Positions 17,361-24,581 are shown, numbered from the stretch's first letter. The stretch is DNA of 33,377 nucleotides from an uncultured Muribaculaceae bacterium (GCA_902494515.1 CABUTS010000026.1:1-33377); one strand, 5' to 3'. Numbers and translations are program-made. Notes: generated from the letters alone by a model not told the origin.

Positions 17361-17482
17361 CACTCTGTTTTGTGGCACCTCCTTGAAAGCGGACGGAATG
17401 ATGCAACCTGACGCGATATGAGAACTGAGATGGCGGCCGCCAAACTTCAATTCTATTTTCGAAATCCCACTTTTTAACAGCC

Positions 17483-17740
17483 ATGTCAAAGATTTGTCAG
17501 ATTACAGGCAAAAAAGCGATCACAGGTAATAACGTATCGCACTCGAAGCGCCATACAAAGCGCCGCTTCAATGTGAACCTTTTCAACCGCAAGTTCTACT
17601 GGGTAGAGCAGGACGTCTGGGTGCTCCTGACCGTCTCCGCCGCCGGTCTCCGCGACATCAACAAGATGGGCCTCGACGCCGCCATCAAGCAGGCTGTCGC
17701 CAAAGGTTATCTCACTGAAATCAAAACATTAGACGTCTAA
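17483..17740 (+). CDS. rpmB: 50S ribosomal protein L28
   Basis: Large-subunit ribosomal protein of 85 residues. The N-terminus SKICQITGKKAITGNNVSHS and the basic stretch KRHTKRRFNVNLFNRKFYW are standard for Bacteroidetes L28. It heads the cluster rpmB-rpmG-DUF4295, six bases before rpmG, and has its own promoter with a long leader. It lacks a zinc-binding Cys set, as is usual for this group. Confidence 0.97.
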   Translation: MSKICQITGKKAITGNNVSHSKRHTKRRFNVNLFNRKFYWVEQDVWVLLTVSAAGLRDINKMGLDAAIKQAVAKGYLTEIKTLDV

Positions 17741-17746
17741 ACTAAT

Positions 17747-17935
17747 ATGGCAAAGAAAGCTAAAGGTAATCGCGTCCAGGTAATTCTGGAATGCACCGAA
17801 CATAAGGCAAGCGGTATGCCCGGCACCTCCCGTTATATCACCACCAAAAACCGCAAGAACACCACCGAACGTCTCGAGCTTAAGAAATACAACCCCATCC
17901 TTAAGCGCATGACAATCCACAAGGAAATCAAATAA
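17747..17935 (+). CDS. rpmG: 50S ribosomal protein L33
   Basis: Large-subunit ribosomal protein of 62 residues: MAKKAKGNRVQVILECTEHK at the start, then SRYITTKNRKNTTERLELKKYNP (in part) and the end of the domain with Lys-rich helices. Only one Cys is visible, so this is the zinc-free form. It lies between rpmB and the DUF4295 gene, 29 bases before the latter. Confidence 0.97.
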   Translation: MAKKAKGNRVQVILECTEHKASGMPGTSRYITTKNRKNTTERLELKKYNPILKRMTIHKEIK

Positions 17936-17964
17936 TCCGCTAACCACCTCAACCCCTTCAAGAT

Positions 17965-18114
17965 ATGGCAAAGAAAACCGTTGCGACTCTTCAGAAAGGT
18001 GAAGGCCGCACCTACTCCAAAGTCATCAAGATGGTGAAATCGCCCAAAACCGGCGCTTACACCTTCCAGGAGCAGATGGTGCCCAACGACGCCGTCAAAG
18101 ACGCTCTCAAATAA
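17965..18114 (+). CDS. DUF4295 family small basic protein
   Basis: A 49-residue basic protein starting MAKKTVATLQKGEGRTYSKV and continuing with the sequence IKMVKSPKTGAYTFQEQMV; it ends Asp-Ala-Leu-Lys. It matches the short family encoded next to L28 and L33 in Bacteroidetes (DUF4295). Its role is unknown, but size, charge and location suggest ribosome association. The genes after it are not the ftsY that I recall usually following here; instead the end of this gene is echoed by degenerate repeats. Confidence 0.9.
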   Translation: MAKKTVATLQKGEGRTYSKVIKMVKSPKTGAYTFQEQMVPNDAVKDALK

Positions 18115-18214
18115 GCTATCAGCTACGCTCTTAAATAAAGCAGCTACGCTTTGAAACAAAAGCCTTAATTAAGCTTTGAAATAAAAGCCTAAGCTACACT
18201 CTTAAATAAACAGG
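18101..18214 (+). repeat. Five degenerate copies of the DUF4295 gene end
   Basis: Starting with the last codons of the DUF4295 gene, five copies of a 19-26-base unit follow each other at 18101, 18125, 18146, 18172 and 18196. Each contains a core that reads Ala/Thr-Leu-Lys and then TAA, except the third, where CAA replaces TAA. The leucine codon varies between CTC, CTT and TTG. Spacing of 24, 21, 25 and 25 bases means they are not all in one frame. Confidence 0.75.
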
Positions 18215-18265
18215 GGTCAACCCGCAGCAGACCGGAATTTCCGGCGACCGAGTCCCCCCTGCCGC

Positions 18266-18309
18266 AGCAACCTGCCCTTTCCACCCTCCGGCGGAATTGG
18301 CAGGTTGCT
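18266..18309 (+). terminator. Terminator of the rpmB-rpmG-DUF4295 operon
   Basis: An 11-bp perfect stem (18266-18276, AGCAACCTGCC, with 18299-18309) encloses a 22-base loop and is followed by CCGTTTTCCCC. Confidence 0.75.
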
Positions 18310-18415
18310 CCGTTTTCCCCCAATTTCTAATTACTAATTGTTAATTGCAATTGCGCAGTTTTCCGCGGTTTTCGTCAAATAAAACCATATTTTCAAACAG
18401 GAAAGGAAAAAACTC

Positions 18416-18446
18416 TTGACATTCAGCATGAAGTTCATTAACTTTG
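18416..18446 (+). promoter_or_regulatory. Promoter of the acidic-protein gene
   Basis: TTG (18416-18418), a 20-base spacer and TAACTTTG (18439-18446) match the Bacteroidetes consensus very well, about 54 bases before the ATG at 18500. Confidence 0.82.
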
Positions 18447-18499
18447 CAACGTAATCATTAATCAAACAACATTTCCGACAATCAATAACACTTCAGAAT

Positions 18500-19189
18500 A
18501 TGGAAACCAAGAACTTCCCCTCCAACCCTCAGGCTCCCAAGGCCAACCCCGTAAACCCCGCTTATAACCCCGCTGCTCCCGGCCAGCCCGCAGCCAAGAA
18601 AGCTCCCGCCGACAAGAAAAAAGAGAGCTCCGCTGCTGCCACCGCAGCCAAAGTTGCTGCCGGACTCGCTGCCGGTGTTGCCGGAACAATGGCTGTCAAC
18701 GCCGCTACCGCCCAGTTCAACGAAGAGACCCCCATGGCCGAAGGCGCAACCTTAGCCGACACCTTCAGCGCAGCAGGCGGCAACCTCGGCGGCTCAATCT
18801 ATCATGGCGCCGGCAACGACGACCACGGCCACGAGCCCGACAACGATGAAAACATCGACGACCCCGAAGAGGGCGCTTCCCAGGAAGAGATCAACGAGCT
18901 CAAACTCGACGAAGAGGAAGTGCACCTCGACGAAGACGGCAACATCATCCCCATCGACGACAGTGAGATCCTCATCGACGACGACATCATTTCCGACGAC
19001 GACATCGTATTCGAAGACGAAGATTTCGACATCGTCCCCGACGAAGACAACCTCGAATTCGACGGCTATCAGGACGACACCGACGGCCTCGCAAACCTCG
19101 ACGAAGACACCTACGGAGACATCATCCTCGACGACGACGATATCGCCTACAACGACGAAGACTTCTCCGACATCGACACCCTCGTATAA
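18500..19189 (+). CDS. Very acidic protein of unknown function
   Basis: I do not recognise a family. The 229 residues fall into four parts. Residues 1-31 are Pro/Asn/Ala-rich with repeated Asn-Pro. Residues 33-44 are Lys-rich. Residues 45-71 are an Ala/Gly/Val-rich stretch that could be a weak membrane helix. Residues 107-229 are dominated by Asp and Glu with interspersed Ile, Leu and Phe, in patterns such as DDDIISDDDIVFEDED. One piece, DEDGNIIPID, looks like part of an EF-hand loop but lacks the full pattern. With basic residues before the helix, a positive-inside orientation would put the acidic domain outside the cytoplasm. It has a strong promoter and is followed, across a pyrimidine tract, by an exported Sel1-repeat protein. 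Codon use is normal for the genome. Confidence 0.8.
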   Translation: METKNFPSNPQAPKANPVNPAYNPAAPGQPAAKKAPADKKKESSAAATAAKVAAGLAAGVAGTMAVNAATAQFNEETPMAEGATLADTFSAAGGNLGGSIYHGAGNDDHGHEPDNDENIDDPEEGASQEEINELKLDEEEVHLDEDGNIIPIDDSEILIDDDIISDDDIVFEDEDFDIVPDEDNLEFDGYQDDTDGLANLDEDTYGDIILDDDDIAYNDEDFSDIDTLV

Positions 19190-19190
19190 A

Positions 19191-19333
19191 CCCTTCCGCT
19201 CCTTCTCCTCTCTCCCCCTCTCCCCTTCCCCCATTCCGTTCTCCCTCCCCTTCTCCTCTCTCGCCTCTCTCCGAACCTCTCCGGCTCTCTCGTCTCTCCC
19301 CAAAGAAGCCTCCCTCCACTCCTTCTATTCCCC
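19191..19333 (+). other. Long polypyrimidine intergenic tract
   Basis: About 140 bases between the acidic-protein gene and the Sel1 gene are nearly all C and T on the + strand, with TCTCC, CTCCC and TTCC blocks and few purines. No promoter or terminator is visible in it, so the two genes may be co-transcribed through it. Confidence 0.75.
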
Positions 19334-19356
19334 AAAATCCTCATTCATCCCTTTCA

Positions 19357-20901
19357 ATGAAAAAGATATTTCTGGCTATCGTGCTCGCCATCACGGCATT
19401 AGCATACCCCTCCAACCTCTCCGCTAAGCAGACGCTCGAAGAAGCCGCCGACTCCATCAAAAACGTTTACCTCGACGCCAAGAAAGGTGTTCCCGCCGCA
19501 ATGAACACCGTCGGAAACTGGTACTACCGCGGACGCCACGTCGACCAGGACTACAAACTCGCCGCCCAGTGGTGGGCAAAGGCTGCCAAAGCCGGCGACG
19601 TCAAAGCCATCGGCAACCTCGGTCTGTGCTACCAGACCGGCAACGGCGTTGAAGCCGACTCCGTCCGCGCCGCAGGGCTCTACACCCGTTCCATCAAGGA
19701 AGGCAACAAGAAGCTCCTCGAGCGTCTCGTGGAATCCGCCAACAAGGGGAACGTATTCTCGCAAGTATTTGTCGCCCAGTGCCTTCAGAATGGCGTAGGC
19801 GTCAAGAAGAACCCCGAAAAGGCTGCCGAATACTACGCTAAAGCCGCCCGCAAAGGCTCCGTCGACGCCGACCGCGAACTCGGTGTGATGCTCCTCAACA
19901 CCAAGAAATACACCGACGCCCTCAAATACTTCAAGGACGGCGCAAAGAAAGACGATCTGGCCTGCACATTCTTCTACGGCAAGATGACCGCCGAAGGTAT
20001 GGGCACCAAGAAGGACCCCGTGCAGGGCATGATCCAGATGCAGAAAGCCGCTGAAGGCGGTTTCGCCAACGCACAGCTCTACCTCGGCAAGGCCTACTAC
20101 GAAGGCAACGGCGTCCGCAAGGATCCCGCCCAGGGCTACAAATGGCTGCGCGACGCCGCCCAGAACGGCAACTCCAACGCCATGTTCCAGACCGCTCTGA
20201 AGCTCGTTGCCGGCGACGGCTGCACCCTCGACTACGATCAGGCTACCCTCTGGTTCGGCAAAGCTGTTGCCGCCGGCCACAAGGGCGCCTTCAAGAAACT
20301 TTTCGCAAAGGACGGCGAACTCGCCGAATCCCCCTACCTGACCTACCTCCGCGTCCGCGAACTCCTCGCAAAGGATCAATACGAAGAAGCCAACAAGGCT
20401 CTCAAGCCCCTCAAGAAGTCCAAGGACAAAGCTGTAGCCCTCGTCGGCGAATCGCTCGAAGCCTACATCCTCTGCATCAAGGACAATCCCAAAATCAACC
20501 TCAAGAAGGGTGTGAAGGAACTCGCCAAGTGCGCCGAAAAAGGCAGTGCCACCGCCGACTACATCCTCGGCATCCTCTACGACCAGGGCAAGCAGGTCAA
20601 GGCCGACAAGGAACTCGCTGTCAGCTACCTGACTGCCGCCACCGAACTCAATAACCCCCTCGCAGCCAGCGATCTCGGCGACATGTACTTCGAAGGCCGC
20701 GGTGTCGAACAGGACTACTACAAAGCCGTTGAGTGCTACCGCGTTGCCGGCCAGCTCATCACCGAAGCCGCCGCCAAGCACCTCGCCGCCTGCTATGAGA
20801 ACGGCTACGGCGGTCTGGAGCCCGACAAGAAGAAAGCAGAAACCCTCCTGAAGGAGAAATACACCACCAACGCCTCCGCCCTCTTCCAGCTCCTCCCGTA
20901 A
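19357..20901 (+). CDS. Exported Sel1-repeat protein
   Basis: A 514-residue protein with an N-terminal signal peptide (KKIFLAIVLAITALAYPS, cleavage near SAKQ) followed by about ten Sel1-like repeats, each a TPR-like helix pair of about 36 residues. Typical units read GNWYYRGRHVDQDYKLAAQW, YLGKAYYEGNGVRKDPAQGY and DLGDMYFEGRGVEQDYYKAV. A less regular segment around residues 325-385 breaks the array. Such solenoids are protein-binding scaffolds; this one should work in the periplasm. It is rich in Lys, in contrast to the acidic protein encoded just upstream, which makes a charge-based partnership worth testing. Eight C follow directly after the stop, and a hairpin terminator lies 230 bases on. 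Confidence 0.9.
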   Translation: MKKIFLAIVLAITALAYPSNLSAKQTLEEAADSIKNVYLDAKKGVPAAMNTVGNWYYRGRHVDQDYKLAAQWWAKAAKAGDVKAIGNLGLCYQTGNGVEADSVRAAGLYTRSIKEGNKKLLERLVESANKGNVFSQVFVAQCLQNGVGVKKNPEKAAEYYAKAARKGSVDADRELGVMLLNTKKYTDALKYFKDGAKKDDLACTFFYGKMTAEGMGTKKDPVQGMIQMQKAAEGGFANAQLYLGKAYYEGNGVRKDPAQGYKWLRDAAQNGNSNAMFQTALKLVAGDGCTLDYDQATLWFGKAVAAGHKGAFKKLFAKDGELAESPYLTYLRVRELLAKDQYEEANKALKPLKKSKDKAVALVGESLEAYILCIKDNPKINLKKGVKELAKCAEKGSATADYILGILYDQGKQVKADKELAVSYLTAATELNNPLAASDLGDMYFEGRGVEQDYYKAVECYRVAGQLITEAAAKHLAACYENGYGGLEPDKKKAETLLKEKYTTNASALFQLLP

Positions 20902-21033
20902 ATCCCCCCCCTGCGGATAATACCGTAATCTCCATACGGCTGATACCGCAATCCAAAGATAGAAATTTAACCCCCAAACGGAATCCTTTCTCCCTCTCTT
21001 CAACGGTAAATCTTCTCTTATCCTCCCTCACCG

Positions 21034-21108
21034 GAAAGCTCTCTCAAAGCTCTCTCAGCGAAAGCTCTCCAAGATGGCTCTCTCCGTGAAAGCTCTCTCC
21101 GTGAAAGA
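21034..21108 (+). repeat. Degenerate short tandem repeats (AAAGCTCTCTC)
   Basis: About five imperfect copies of a 12-16-base unit built on AAAGCTCTCTC with variable linkers (CAGCG, AAGATG, CGTG) lie between the Sel1 gene and its terminator. The copies are AT/GC-mixed and pyrimidine-rich on the + strand. Confidence 0.7.
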
Positions 21109-21130
21109 TTCCCTATGCAATTCCACGAGC

Positions 21131-21158
21131 AAGCGCTCCGGCTCCCGCCGGGGCGCTT
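21131..21158 (+). terminator. Terminator of the Sel1-repeat gene
   Basis: An 11-bp stem with one G-U pair (21131-21141 with 21148-21158) and a 6-base loop is followed by TCCCGTTTT. Confidence 0.8.
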
Positions 21159-21194
21159 TCCCGTTTTAACCGCCATAATCTAAAAATGCTATGG

Positions 21195-21258
21195 AAAAAC
21201 GTTGGCTTGATATTGAAAAATGTTGGCCTGATATTGAAAAATGTTGGCTTAATATTTG
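21195..21258 (+). repeat. Three tandem 21-bp repeats abutting the sppA promoter
   Basis: Copies at 21195-21215, 21216-21236 and 21237-21258 share the pattern AAAAAYGTTGGCYTRATATT and differ at one to three positions. The third has one extra T, which makes the TTTG that serves as the -33 box. Head-to-tail arrangement on one helix face every two turns is typical of iterated protein-binding sites. Confidence 0.85.
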
Positions 21259-21286
21259 TGTATCACGGAGTTTTGAGCTATTTTTG
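21255..21286 (+). promoter_or_regulatory. sppA operon promoter
   Basis: TTTG (21255-21258), exactly 20 bases, then TATTTTTG (21279-21286): a full match to the Bacteroidetes -33/-7 consensus. The start should be near 21292, leaving a leader of about 140 bases. Confidence 0.85.
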
Positions 21287-21296
21287 TAGTTGATTT

Positions 21297-21320
21297 CCGC
21301 GAACCAACGGTTTTTCGCGG
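21297..21320 (+). promoter_or_regulatory. Hairpin at the 5' end of the sppA leader
   Basis: CCGCG pairs with CGCGG and AACC with GGTT across a 3-base loop, with a 3-base T bulge. Located within a few bases of the predicted transcript start, it could protect the mRNA 5' end. Confidence 0.5.
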
Positions 21321-21430
21321 GAGATTACACCTACAACTGTCTGCAATACATTCTGTTTCAGCGCTTTAAACAATGAAGCAACTTTTTGGCGCCCATGTGC
21401 GTCTAAAAAAGTAAAATATCAACTTTCATT

Positions 21431-23200
21431 ATGCTGAAAAACTTTTTCATATCAATGCTCGGCGCCATCGCCGGTTTCTGGATTTCCATGATGCTCATTG
21501 TCATCATCGGGATAGTGATGGCTGTCGGCGCTATCAGCTCCGCATTTATCAACAGCCAGCAACCCGCCGCCGAGCTCAAGGACGACTCCGTCCTCTACAT
21601 CTCGCTCGACTCCCGGATTGAGGAATATTACGCCCCGGTGACCCCGGAACAGGTGCTCTACGACGAGCCGGCGCCCCAGACCCTCACCAACCTTGTCCGC
21701 GCCATCAACGCCGCCAAAGAGGACAGGCACATAGCCGGAATCTATCTGGAATGTAACGGTTCCACAGCCGGATTCGCCACCCGCGAAGCCCTCGCCGATG
21801 CCTTAGCCGACTTCAAATCATCGGGCAAATGGATCATGAGCTACGCGGATTCCTATACTCAAGGCGAATATTACCTCGCTTCATGCGCCGACCACCTCTA
21901 CCTCAACCCCATCGGCTCGGTCGACATCGCCGGACTGACATCCTCCATCCCCTTCTTCAAGGGGCTGATGGACAAGGTCGGAGTGAAAATGCAGGTGTTC
22001 AAGGTCGGGACTTACAAGAGCGCCGTAGAGCCCTTCATCCTCGACAACATGAGCGATGCCAACCGCGAGATGACCCGGCACTTCCTCACACGCCTCTGGA
22101 GCAACCTTTCCGGCACCATCGCCAAGAACCGCGGCGTCAAGGAGCAGACCGTAAACGCCTGGGCTGACTCCATCATCAGCTTCGCAGACACCAAGACTTA
22201 CGTTGACCTCAAGATTGTCGACGGTCTCAAATACCTCGACGAAGTCAAGGAAGAGCTCACCGGCCTGGTCGGCGCCAGCGATTTCGACGACATAAACCTC
22301 ATTGACTACGCCGCCTACAATTCCCTGGCCGACGCTCCCCACGAAAAGGACAACAAGAACAAAATCGCTGTATACTACGCCTGCGGCGACATCACCGACA
22401 ACGGCACCGAGGGTATCACCGCCGAAAAGGTCGTTCCGGACATCCTCGATCTGGCCGATGACGACGACATCAAAGCGCTGGTGCTCCGCGTGAACTCCGG
22501 CGGCGGCTCAGCCTACGCTTCCGAGCAGATCTGGCACGCCCTCGAGGTGTTCAAATCCAAAGGGAAGACCCTTTACGTGTCGATGGGCGACTATGCTGCT
22601 TCCGGCGGCTACTATATCTCCTGCGGCGCCGAACGCATCTACGCCGAGCCCATGACCCTGACCGGCTCAATCGGCATTTTCGGCATGGTTCCCTGTGCCC
22701 AGGAGCTTTTCAACGACAAGCTCGGCATCAATTTCGGCATCGTCAGCACCAGCCCGAACAATGCCATAACCATCACCGAACCCCTCAATGAGGTTCAGTG
22801 CCGCAAGTTCCAGAACGCTATCAACCGCGGCTACGAGCTGTTCACCTCGCGCTGCGCCGAGGGTCGCCATATCACCCAGGATTCCATCAAGGCAATAGCC
22901 GAAGGACGCGTCTGGGATGGCCGTACAGCCCTGAAAATCGGACTTGTCGATGAGCTCGGCAGCCTCGACGACTGCATCAGCGCACTCGCAAAGAAGATGA
23001 AATACAAAGACTACCAGGTGGTGGTCTACCCCGAAAACGAACCCACTTTCTGGGACATGCTGGCTGATCTCGAGAATCAGATCCGCACCGACGCTCTCCG
23101 CGAGGAGCTCGGCGCCTACTACCCGGTGTTCCTCGAGCTCAAACGTCTCGAGAACATGGCTCCCGTTCAGGCCCGCATGATGCCGATGTCAATCCATTGA
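21431..23200 (+). CDS. sppA: Signal peptide peptidase SppA, 67-kDa type
   Basis: Inner-membrane serine protease with its active domains in the periplasm; it degrades leftover signal peptides. The 589 residues match the long, tandem-domain class. An N-terminal membrane helix spans about residues 5-36. The first S49 domain carries the catalytic lysine, Lys196 in VGTYKSAVEPF. The second carries the nucleophile, Ser391 in DYAASGGYYISC, followed by LTGSIGIFG. NSGGGSAYASEQIW is the typical oxyanion segment. It heads the operon sppA-lpxK-purine phosphorylase-thiL, whose promoter is preceded by three tandem repeats. Confidence 0.96.
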   Translation: MLKNFFISMLGAIAGFWISMMLIVIIGIVMAVGAISSAFINSQQPAAELKDDSVLYISLDSRIEEYYAPVTPEQVLYDEPAPQTLTNLVRAINAAKEDRHIAGIYLECNGSTAGFATREALADALADFKSSGKWIMSYADSYTQGEYYLASCADHLYLNPIGSVDIAGLTSSIPFFKGLMDKVGVKMQVFKVGTYKSAVEPFILDNMSDANREMTRHFLTRLWSNLSGTIAKNRGVKEQTVNAWADSIISFADTKTYVDLKIVDGLKYLDEVKEELTGLVGASDFDDINLIDYAAYNSLADAPHEKDNKNKIAVYYACGDITDNGTEGITAEKVVPDILDLADDDDIKALVLRVNSGGGSAYASEQIWHALEVFKSKGKTLYVSMGDYAASGGYYISCGAERIYAEPMTLTGSIGIFGMVPCAQELFNDKLGINFGIVSTSPNNAITITEPLNEVQCRKFQNAINRGYELFTSRCAEGRHITQDSIKAIAEGRVWDGRTALKIGLVDELGSLDDCISALAKKMKYKDYQVVVYPENEPTFWDMLADLENQIRTDALREELGAYYPVFLELKRLENMAPVQARMMPMSIH

Positions 23201-23253
23201 CAAATCTCCGGCTTTAACCCGTTAACCCGCGCTTCGGCGCATAAACGACTGAT

Positions 23254-24342
23254 TTGGCAAGAAACGGACTATTCGCAAACCTCGTACTGCTCCCGGTGTC
23301 GAAGATTTTCGGCATCGGGGTGGCTGTTCGTAACCTCCTGTTCAAGTGGCACATCCTGAAGTCCCGCACCTTCGATGTGCCCGTGGTGGTTGTGGGCAAC
23401 CTCGCCGTCGGGGGTACCGGAAAGACTCCGCACGTGGAATATATCGTAGACCTGCTGAAATACAACTACCACATCGGTGTGGTTTCGCGAGGCTACAAGC
23501 GCAAAACCAAGGGTTTCGTGCTCGCCACACGCCGTTCAACCCCCGCCGACATCGGCGACGAACCGTATCAGATTTACCAGAAGTTCCACCGCGACATTTC
23601 GGTGGCCGTCTGCGAGGACCGTTGCGCCGGAATCGAAAAGCTGCTGCAGATCGACCCGAAAATCAACCTCATCGTGCTCGACGACGCCTTCCAGCACCGC
23701 TATGTCAAGCCTACGGTGTCGATTGTCCTGACCGATTTCAACGCCCCGGCGTTCGACGACAATCTACTCCCCTACGGGCGTCTGCGCGAGCCGCTGTCAG
23801 CCATCTACCGCGCTGACATGGTGGTGGTTACCAAATGTCCCGAGCGGCTCAAGGCCATCGAGTACCGGATCTGCAAGAACTCGCTGAAGCTATTCCCGTA
23901 TCAGGGGCTGTTCTTCTCCTCCATCGAATACGCGCCGCTCGAACCGCTGTTCCCCGACGTAGCTCCCAAGCCCCCCTTCCTGAACTGGCTCACCGAAAAC
24001 GATTCCATCCTCGCCATTCCCGGAATCGCCAACCCCAAGCCGTTCCTGAAATACTTGAAGAGCTTCGCCGCCCCGGTCAAGGTCAAGACATTCCCCGACC
24101 ACCACAACTTCACACGCCGCGACCTCGACAGCATCGCCCGCCGCTTCGACGAGATGGAAGGGGAACGCAAACTCCTGATTACCACCGAGAAAGACGCCGT
24201 CCGCCTGCTCAACAACCCCTACTTCCCCGAGGAACTGAAGGAATTTGCCTACTACGTCCCCATCCGGGTGAAATTCGACCCCCACAACGTCGACTCCTTC
24301 CCCGACGAGCTCCAGAAACTCCTCCTCGAAGCCACCAAATAA
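23254..24342 (+). CDS. lpxK: Tetraacyldisaccharide 4'-kinase
   Basis: Membrane-associated kinase that adds the 4'-phosphate to the lipid A precursor, producing lipid IVA. The 362 residues have the N-terminal amphipathic and hydrophobic segment, the LpxK P-loop VVVGNLAVGGTGKTPHVEY (loop at about 53-59), VVSRGYKRKTKGF, and the DDAFQHR motif followed by LLPYGRLREPL. No ATG is available: an in-frame stop lies just upstream (23242), and TTG at 23254 is the first possible start, placing the N-terminus exactly where family proteins begin. It lies 53 bases after sppA. It confirms a Gram-negative envelope with lipid A. Confidence 0.95.
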   Translation: MARNGLFANLVLLPVSKIFGIGVAVRNLLFKWHILKSRTFDVPVVVVGNLAVGGTGKTPHVEYIVDLLKYNYHIGVVSRGYKRKTKGFVLATRRSTPADIGDEPYQIYQKFHRDISVAVCEDRCAGIEKLLQIDPKINLIVLDDAFQHRYVKPTVSIVLTDFNAPAFDDNLLPYGRLREPLSAIYRADMVVVTKCPERLKAIEYRICKNSLKLFPYQGLFFSSIEYAPLEPLFPDVAPKPPFLNWLTENDSILAIPGIANPKPFLKYLKSFAAPVKVKTFPDHHNFTRRDLDSIARRFDEMEGERKLLITTEKDAVRLLNNPYFPEELKEFAYYVPIRVKFDPHNVDSFPDELQKLLLEATK

Positions 24343-24397
24343 CCCCGCCCCTCCCCCTCCCCGGCTTCCCCCGCCCTATCCATCCGGGCCTCCCCCC

Positions 24398-24450
24398 GCT
24401 CCCTCCACCGGGCGTTCCCCAGCTCCCTCCACCGGGCGTTCCCCAGCTCC
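24398..24450 (+). repeat. Perfect 24-bp tandem repeat (2.2 copies)
   Basis: Copies at 24398-24421 and 24422-24445 are identical, and a third begins with GCTCC before diverging. The unit is C-rich and contains CACCGGGCGTTCCCC. Confidence 0.85.
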
Positions 24451-24518
24451 TCCTCTCTTTCCGCAGGGTCCCTCCCTCCTCTTCGGAGTTCCCCATCTTT
24501 CCGCCGGGTTTGCAGCGA

Positions 24519-24581
24519 CCTTCGGTATTGGGGCCGAAGCGTCCAGCTTCGGCAACCGTGGTGAAAGCCCGCGGCTTTCAC
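24519..24581 (+). promoter_or_regulatory. Cluster of hairpins, two mutually exclusive
   Basis: The CCGAAG at 24534-24539 can pair either with CTTCGG at 24520-24525 or with CTTCGG at 24547-24552; the second option extends to an 8-bp stem (24533-24540 with 24546-24553). A separate 9-bp perfect stem follows (24561-24569 with 24573-24581, 3-base loop). The cluster ends 72 bases before the purine phosphorylase start. It may be an attenuator, an operon-internal mRNA boundary or a repeat element. Confidence 0.5.

Larger units (their letters stand above)
17138..17482. other. Intergenic region before rpmB
   Basis: This stretch holds two direct copies of CCCTGTGTGGCGGC (17193-17206 and 17215-17228), a palindromic hairpin at 17240-17258, the rpmB promoter at 17329-17360 and a long leader of roughly 115 bases. 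The hairpin may end the ABC exporter transcript. No gene is apparent. Confidence 0.65.
18115..18499. other. Intergenic region after the ribosomal cluster
   Basis: Beyond the repeats this region has the terminator at 18266-18309, an AT-rich stretch around 18320-18400 with nothing recognisable, and the promoter at 18416-18446. No gene is apparent. Confidence 0.65.
20902..21430. other. Intergenic region between the Sel1 gene and sppA
   Basis: A 529-base gap. In order it contains a C8 run (20904-20911), a C/T-rich stretch, short tandem repeats (21034-21108), a terminator (21131-21158), three 21-bp tandem repeats (21195-21258), the sppA promoter (21255-21286), a 5' leader hairpin (21297-21320) and a tiny upstream frame of 13 residues (21373-21414) of doubtful meaning. 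No credible gene is present. Confidence 0.7.

Noticed and set aside
19399..21003. A 534-residue minus-strand open frame opposite the Sel1-repeat gene
   Set aside because: It is the mirror of a GC-rich, biased-codon gene. Its Val/Gly/Glu-rich translation has no domain, while the + strand shows a signal peptide and regular Sel1 repeats.
21191..21289. A 32-residue open frame reading three heptapeptide repeats (Glu-Lys-Arg/Cys-Trp...)
   Set aside because: It arises because the iteron period is 21 bases. It runs through the -33 and -7 boxes of the sppA promoter, has no promoter of its own, and all differences among copies change the amino acid, so coding selection is not supported.
21373..21414. 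A 13-residue upstream frame in the sppA leader
   Set aside because: Too short and without any supporting feature to be called a leader peptide.
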